A stretch of DNA of 64,000 bases from Castor canadensis. Taxonomy: Eukaryota > Chordata > Mammalia > Rodentia > Castoridae. Location of the stretch: NCBI RefSeq assembly GCF_047511655.1, contig NC_133399.1, positions 1,367,333-1,431,332 of the forward strand, in the 5' to 3' direction. The notes under the pieces are model-generated. The model was not told where the DNA came from. It did not search any database and saw only the letters and a list, made by a program, of their open reading frames with translations. The position numbers were made by a program, and so were the translations under genes. Numbering within the stretch: the first letter of the stretch is position 1; each line of letters starts with the position of its first letter. This document shows, one piece after another, positions 58,920 to 64,000 of this stretch.

Positions 58920-59218
58920 TGCACCCAATTCCTTCTGCCTCCATCTTCTCCATCCGTCCCCCTCATCCAGAGCCTGGTGTCTAAGGGCCCTCTTGCTCAC
59001 GCCTGCCCCTTGGTCTGAATCCAGACGGTTAAAGGCCACGTGCCCTGCTACCCCTCCACCTCCATTCACACTCGGAGTCACACGTAGTGAGGTACGGGTA
59101 GCAGGATGCACAATTTGGGAGTCGCCATTTCTCAAGGCCCTGTGCGTCTTCCACCGGTGTGTGGAAGACTGACGTGCCGCACACCTGTAAGCACTTTGGG
59201 TTATTTGGGCGTCACCTG
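58920..59218 (+). repeat. Inverted repeat, left arm (299 bp)
   Basis: This arm is the reverse complement of 60877-61175 with only two mismatches seen by eye (about 99% identity) and no gaps. The central unpaired spacer is about 1.66 kb. The arm is not a recognised SINE, and its ends show no obvious target-site duplication. Confidence 0.95.
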
Positions 59219-59794
59219 TGGTGATGGCAGACAGGCAGTCAGAACCAACGTTCTGCTCCACTGCAGACATCAGTCCTAGCCGTCCTTCCAGATCCAGCCT
59301 AAGTGTCCACCGCATTGCAGGCCTAGAAAATGCTAGAACGTGAGCACAGAATGGACGTCTACTGAGTGCCTACTGCGGGGCACCCCAAGTCAGACAGGGA
59401 AGTCCTCACACGCCTCTGTCTGTCACTTTTAGGATCCTGGACGGTAGAAAAGGACCCTCAGCGAAGAGAAAGGGAACAGAGTGGACATGGGTCCCCACGC
59501 CACATTCATGAACCTCCTAGACCCTGTGTGCTGTGAGATGGGCAGGGGTCATCTTCTGCCCACTGTTGCTGGAGGAGGAAACCCAAACACCACATGGTAT
59601 GGCAGGGTTGCAGGGAACGGGGAGCCTCCACGGGGGACAGCAAGGAGTGGAGTGACATTGTGTAAGAACAACAAGGAAGACTGACAGAGGAAGCCCTAAG
59701 CTTGGCCCCACTAACAGGAAGTTCGTAGAACCCGCAGAGGTGATGAGGGAAGGTGCCCTGTGGAAGGATCACCCGTGGGACAGCACCAAACAGG

Positions 59795-59875
59795 AGGCAG
59801 AGGCAGGAGACGCCATAGTTCAAGGCCGGCCTGGGCTACATATTGAGAGACCGTCTCAAAACAACAAAGCAAAAC
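59795..59875 (+). repeat. B1-like fragment
   Basis: GGAGGCAGAGGCAGGAGACG, then GCCTGGGCTACATATTGAGA and an A-rich end. Confidence 0.75.
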
Positions 59876-59967
59876 CCAGGAAAGCTTCGGGGGCCAGCAG
59901 AGACAAACAGCTGATGCCACCAGGGAGAGAGGAGAGATGACAGGGACAAATCCCAAATGAGAACCCG

Positions 59968-60195
59968 GAAGCCTGGCCCTGGTGGCTCATGCCTGTAATC
60001 CTAATTCCTTGGGAGGCTGAGATAGGGAGAATCAAAGTTTGAGGACCGTCCAGGCAAATAGTCCTCCAGACTCCGTCTCTAAAATAACCAGCACAAAATG
60101 GACCGGAGGTGTGGCTGAAGTGTTCAGAGTACTTGCTTGGCAAGCTCAAAGCCCTGAGTTCAAATCCCAGGCCCACCAAAAACAACAAAAAAAAA
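59968..60195 (+). repeat. Chimeric 7SL/ID SINE
   Basis: GCCTGGCCCTGGTGGCTCAT left half; AAATGGACCGGAGGTGTGGC right half; A-rich end. Confidence 0.85.
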
Positions 60196-60876
60196 GAAAA
60201 AGCGAATGAAAACCTGGAGGCTGATGGAAAGGCAGCCACTCAGAGCAGGTGAGACACACAGCTGACTTTTGGAGGCCACTGGGGATCCTGTCCAGCAGGC
60301 CCAGAGCACAGACCTCATCCTTCTCATCCATGCCTGGAAGAACGCCTAGGTTTGTCACTTCTGGTGACACAGGCCCTAGGAGCCCTGGACCCTCAGAAGT
60401 ACTCAGCACCGTGGCTCATTCTTGCTTCCTTACAGAGAAGGGGAGAATTTTTTTCCCAGTGGGAAACCTAGATGTTTTTGGTTTAAGAATTTGACCTTGG
60501 GTGAGACCTGGGTTCAAATTCCTACTGTCACTCAGCATGTGAATCTGAAGTAGGGACATAACCCCGATTCCACAGTGCTGAGGTGTGGACAGAACCCAGA
60601 TTATGGCCACACCGCCGGCAGGGTGACTTTCTGGACACTGAGGTGGCTTATTATGGGCCTGGCACATCTGGGGCCTTGGGGGTCTGAGAAGGGCAAGTCC
60701 ACGTAAGCTGTGAATAAGTCTGGGCTTTGTGGGCATCTGGAGCCCCTTCCCCAAGGGGGCCTCTCTAGTCACCTGATGCATTTCTGTGCCCTTTCTGAGC
60801 TGTCGTAACCCGGGCCACATCTCAACCTCGCCGAGCTACTGAACTCACCTGAAATTAATACCAGAGCCTCAAGGTG

Positions 60877-61175
60877 CAGGTGACGCTCAAATAACCCAAA
60901 GTGCTTACAGGTGTGCGGCACGTCAGTCTTCCACACACCGGTGGAAGACGCACAGGGCCTTGAGAAATGGCGACTCCCAAATTGTGCATCCTGCTACCCG
61001 TACCTCACTACGTGTGACTCCGAGTGTGAATGGAGGTGGAGGGGTAGCAGGGCACGTGGCCTTTAACCGTCTGGATTCAGACCAAGGGGCAGGCGTGAGC
61101 AAGAGGGCCCTTAGAGACCAGGCTCTGGATGAGGGGGACGGATGGAGAAGATGGAGGCAGAAGGAATTGGGTGCA
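60877..61175 (-). repeat. Inverted repeat, right arm (299 bp)
   Basis: This is the partner of 58920-59218 in opposite orientation and the same length. Frames translated from both arms therefore share a segment beginning MRNGDSQIVHPATRT, which has no resemblance to a known protein and is not taken as coding. Confidence 0.95.
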
Positions 61176-61296
61176 AGACTCCAACCAGAGAGACAGAGTA
61201 ACAGCCAGCCAGTGACTGAAGAGAACGAGGAAATGCCTACTGGCCTGAGCCATGGTAGACACTTGCAGGACACAGGGACAGTCAGACTGAGTTGAT

Positions 61297-61336
61297 GACA
61301 AAATAAAATAAAATAAATAAAATAAAATAAAATAAA
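61297..61336 (+). repeat. (TAAAA)n microsatellite
   Basis: AAAATAAAATAAAATAAATA-type run, probably an old retroposon tail. Confidence 0.9.
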
Positions 61337-61481
61337 TGCTTTGGAGACCTGAGCAGAACGGCTTATCCCTGTATCTTGTCCCTCCTGGAAACAGGCTAGC
61401 CCCTGGAGGCTGCAAAGGGCCACCAATTCTTCCCAGCTGACCTCCACACCTCTTAGTCTGTGCTGCTAAAGATTGAGCCTC

Positions 61482-61705
61482 AGGCCAGGTGCCACGGCTC
61501 ATGCCTGTAATCCTAGCTACTTGGGAGGCTGAGATTGGGAGGATCAAGCTTGGAGGCCAGACCTGGGAAACAGTTTGGGAGACCCTATCTCCAAAATAAC
61601 CAGAGCAAAATGGACTGGAGGTGTGGCTCCAGCGGTAAAGCACCTGCTTTGCAAGTGTGAAGCCCTGAGTTCAAACCCCCGTCCCACCAAAAAAAAAAAA
61701 AAAGA
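61482..61705 (+). repeat. Chimeric 7SL/ID SINE
   Basis: GGCCAGGTGCCACGGCTCAT left half; AAATGGACTGGAGGTGTGGC right half; long poly-A. Confidence 0.88.
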
Positions 61706-62099
61706 AAACCAGCCTCACAAGACAGTTCACCCATGGTCCATCCTTGTTATCCTGTCACACTGGGCAGCACAGCCAAGGACAGCCCGCATCTCCTCCACCC
61801 TGAACCCCACAGCACCATGTAGGAGGAACCAGTCCACAGAATGTACCACGGAAACACAGTAAAATACAAAAATGTCCTTTAAAAACCCCTAAAACCTGAG
61901 ATGATGGAAGAGCCTGATTCCTGCGCCCCGTGTGGCAGTGTCCCCAGCACTTGGAGATGACCTGTGTGTCCCGAGGCAGGAAGAGTGTGTGTCTGAGCGT
62001 AGCCGGGCCATGCCAGACCATGGGTCTGCCTCAAGTCTGTCCCAGTGGCTGGGCCAGCAGACCCGGTGCTTTGCTGTCCCCTGCAGAAGGCCAAGGTCG

Positions 62100-64000
62100 C
62101 TAGAGGGTGGAGTCCATCAAGGGGTGGCCGTTCTCGGGAAGGATGATTTGAGTGCTGGTGCCTGTCTGGGTGGAGGGTGGGTAGCGGGCAGCCTTGTGCG
62201 GGGACCAGCGGAGGCACAGGCAGCAGAGGAGACGGCGGAAGGTACGTCGCATCTCGGCGTCGCGGCAGGAGTACACCACGGCATTCACCAGCGAGTTGGA
62301 CTCAGCCAAGAGCAGGAAATATTTCTCCACAGCCAGGACATTGCAGGACTTGCAGTCCAGCCCATCCAGCAGCAGTACCACCTGGCCTGGAGTCCAGCAG
62401 ACCACGAACGCCCCTGCAGGATGGAGGCCGAGGTGAGCAAGGCAAGCTGGCAGGAGACCCCCGGCCCGGCACCCACCGCAACCACACAGCGCGCACAGCA
62501 CAAGCTGCCAGTGTATACAGAGATATGTATATATATTTTTTTGGTGAGCCTGGGGCTTGAACTCAGGATTTTGTGCTTGCTTGCAAAGCAGACACCCTGC
62601 CCCTTGAGCCACATCTCCAGTCCATTTTGCTCTGGTTATTCTGGAGTTGGGGTGGGGAGGAGGCGGGTGTCTCAAGAACTATTTGTTGGGGCTGGCCTTG
62701 AACTGTGATCCTCCCTATCTCAGCCTCCTAAGTAGGTAGGCTGACAGGTGTGAGCCACGGGCACCTGGCATAACTGCCAGTCTTGCTGGCTTTGCAGAGC
62801 GATGGGCGGAACTGCTGAGAAGGCACACTTTTCCTAACTGGTACAGGGTGGTCAGGGTTCTGGATGTGTCTACGTGGAGATTTGCTCACTGAGGGGAAAG
62901 GAGGCCTCCTTTTCTCCCAATGGAGGGAGAAGGATGGATGGGAAGAGTCGATCCTTGCTCTGGGGTGGTAGGGTGTAGCCTCATCCGGGTCCTTCTACAT
63001 CCGTCCGGTAGCCAGAGTGCTACCTTGCTTCCTGCTAACAACTAAAGGGTTCCCTATGGAACACAGAAGCAAATGTGACACTGTGTTCACCTTTTTTTCT
63101 CCTTGCACTCTGGCCCTGGGCCTTTTCCTCTTTGGAGGCTCTGCCCGGTCCTATCTTGGGGTTTCGTTTTCTTTTCCAACATTATGGGAGAATACCTCCC
63201 ATCCAAGACCTCCCCACTATGAGTCACTTATTAACTCCCAGATTTTTTGTTTTTGGTGGGACTGGGATTTGAACTCAGGGCTTTGCGCTTGCAAAGCAGG
63301 CGCTCTACCACTCGGGCCACACCTCCACTCCATTTTGCTCTGCTTATTTTGGAGATGGGAGTCTCATAAACTATTTTCCCAGGCTGACTTGGAACCGCAA
63401 TCCTTCTGATCGCAGCCTCCCAAGTACCTAGGGTCACAGGCGTGAGCCATTGTTGCCTGGCCATCGTTTCCCGGTCTTAAGATAAGCCAGGGAGGAGATG
63501 AGGTCCCTGTGGTCCCCACTCACCCAGGATGATGACGACGGTCTTGACCAGGCTGAGAGTGGTCTCCCGGTAGCGGGGGTGGCAGCTGACATGCTCGGCC
63601 ATCCGCTGTACCCGTCTTCGCACGTAGAAGAAAATGCGGGTGTAGACAGCTACCATGAGCACAAAGACCAGCAGGCTGGACAGGGCCCACACGGCCAGGT
63701 AGGAGCGGCTGAGCAGTGGCGCCATGCGGGAGCAGCGGTCCAGGGCACAGAGACAGTGCCAGAAGTGTGCGGGCAGCAGCCCCAGGCCCAGGGCGGCCAC
63801 CCACACCACCACGATGAGCGCGACCACCCGGCCGCGGGGCAGGCGGCTGTGCAGCTGCACGGCCATCACACTGCGGTGCCGCTCCACGGCGATGGCCAGC
63901 AGGGTGGCCATCGACGCCGTGAGGCTGGTGTCCAGCAGGCCCTGGCGCAGGAACCAGCCGTTGAGCGACAGCCGGGCGGTGCGTGGGCCCGTGTGGAACA
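62100..64000 (-). CDS. LPAR2: LPAR2, lysophosphatidic acid receptor 2 (3' two coding exons, partial)
   Basis: This is a class A GPCR of the EDG family that binds lysophosphatidic acid at the plasma membrane and couples to Gi, Gq and G12/13. The upstream exon (63524 to beyond 64000) encodes TM3-TM6, with the ERH motif in ERHRSVM (ERY/DRY position), a WVAALGLGLLPAHFWHC segment and the third loop RRRVQRMAEHVS. The last exon (62100-62413) encodes the end of TM6, TM7 and the tail. The phase matches at I-I-L-G|A-F-V-V across a 1110-base intron. TM7 reads NSLVNAVVYS, with Ala in place of the Pro of NPxxY, as I recall for LPA2. The C-terminus is DSTL, the class I PDZ ligand that binds NHERF2. The N-terminus and TM1-TM2 are outside the window. 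Confidence 0.96.
62532..62770 (-). repeat. Chimeric SINE, antisense, in LPAR2 intron
   Basis: TGGGGCTTGAACTCAGGATT at one end and CTGACAGGTGTGAGCCACGG at the other. Confidence 0.85.
63240..63465 (-). repeat. Chimeric SINE, antisense, in LPAR2 intron
   Basis: GGTGGGACTGGGATTTGAAC at one end and GGTCACAGGCGTGAGCCATT at the other. Its end is about 60 bases from the splice donor. Confidence 0.85.

Larger units (their letters stand above)
59219..60876. other. Spacer between the inverted-repeat arms
   Basis: This 1.66 kb of mostly single-copy sequence includes a B1-like fragment (59795-59875), a SINE dimer (59968-60185) and a short MIR-like piece near 60485-60545. It contains no gene and no transposase-like frame. 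Confidence 0.6.
62414..63523 (-). other. LPAR2: LPAR2 intron
   Basis: On the minus strand it begins GTGAGT and ends CTGCAG. Two SINE dimers, both antisense in plus-strand terms and therefore in sense with LPAR2, fill nearly half of it. Confidence 0.85.

Noticed and set aside
58797-61295. A shared protein-like segment encoded by both inverted-repeat arms
   Set aside because: It exists only because the arms are copies of each other. The frame is short, on opposite strands, and resembles nothing known.

Overview
The window is nuclear DNA from a placental mammal, almost certainly a rodent. Its genes have spliced, GT-AG-bounded exons, CpG-island promoters and AATAAA signals, and it is dense in short retroposons. 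The commonest retroposon fuses a 7SL/B1-like left half to an ID-like (tRNA-derived) right half. This type of chimera is known from beavers, squirrels, dormice and relatives and not from mice or rats; a beaver-like (castorimorph) source is my best inference. The gene order GATAD2A - TSSK6 - NDUFA13 - YJEFN3 - CILP2 - (gap) - LPAR2 matches human 19p13.11.

Layout. 1-12.2 kb: the last ten coding exons and 3'UTR of GATAD2A (p66-alpha of the NuRD complex), plus strand, with the 5' exons upstream of the window. 12.2-16.5 kb: intergenic, with SINEs and old MIRs. 16.5-17.74 kb: intronless TSSK6 (testis-specific kinase), minus strand. It lies head-to-head with NDUFA13 (complex I subunit GRIM-19; 18.56-24.10 kb, five exons). 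YJEFN3 (24.51-30.32 kb, six exons) starts 410 bp after the NDUFA13 stop, and CILP2 (30.71-37.56 kb, eight exons, 1150 aa) starts about 360 bp after the YJEFN3 polyadenylation signal. 37.6-62.1 kb: about 24 kb in which I see no gene. It holds SINEs, a 96-bp GC-rich minisatellite, a trio of CTCF-like motifs, an octamer (POU) motif cluster, a MaLR-type LTR fossil and a 299-bp, about 99% identical inverted repeat. 62.1-64.0 kb: the last two coding exons of LPAR2, minus strand, running off the right edge.

The genes do not form one pathway: the neighbourhood is a conserved block joining a chromatin repressor, a sperm kinase, a respiratory subunit, a NAXE-like protein, a cartilage matrix protein and a lysophosphatidic acid receptor. 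The most notable points are the apparent absence of PBX4, which human synteny places between CILP2 and LPAR2, and the young inverted duplication and regulatory-looking motif clusters in the space where PBX4 should be.

All identifications come from reading translations and recalling family sequences; no search was run. Repeat boundaries are approximate (about 10-20 bases).
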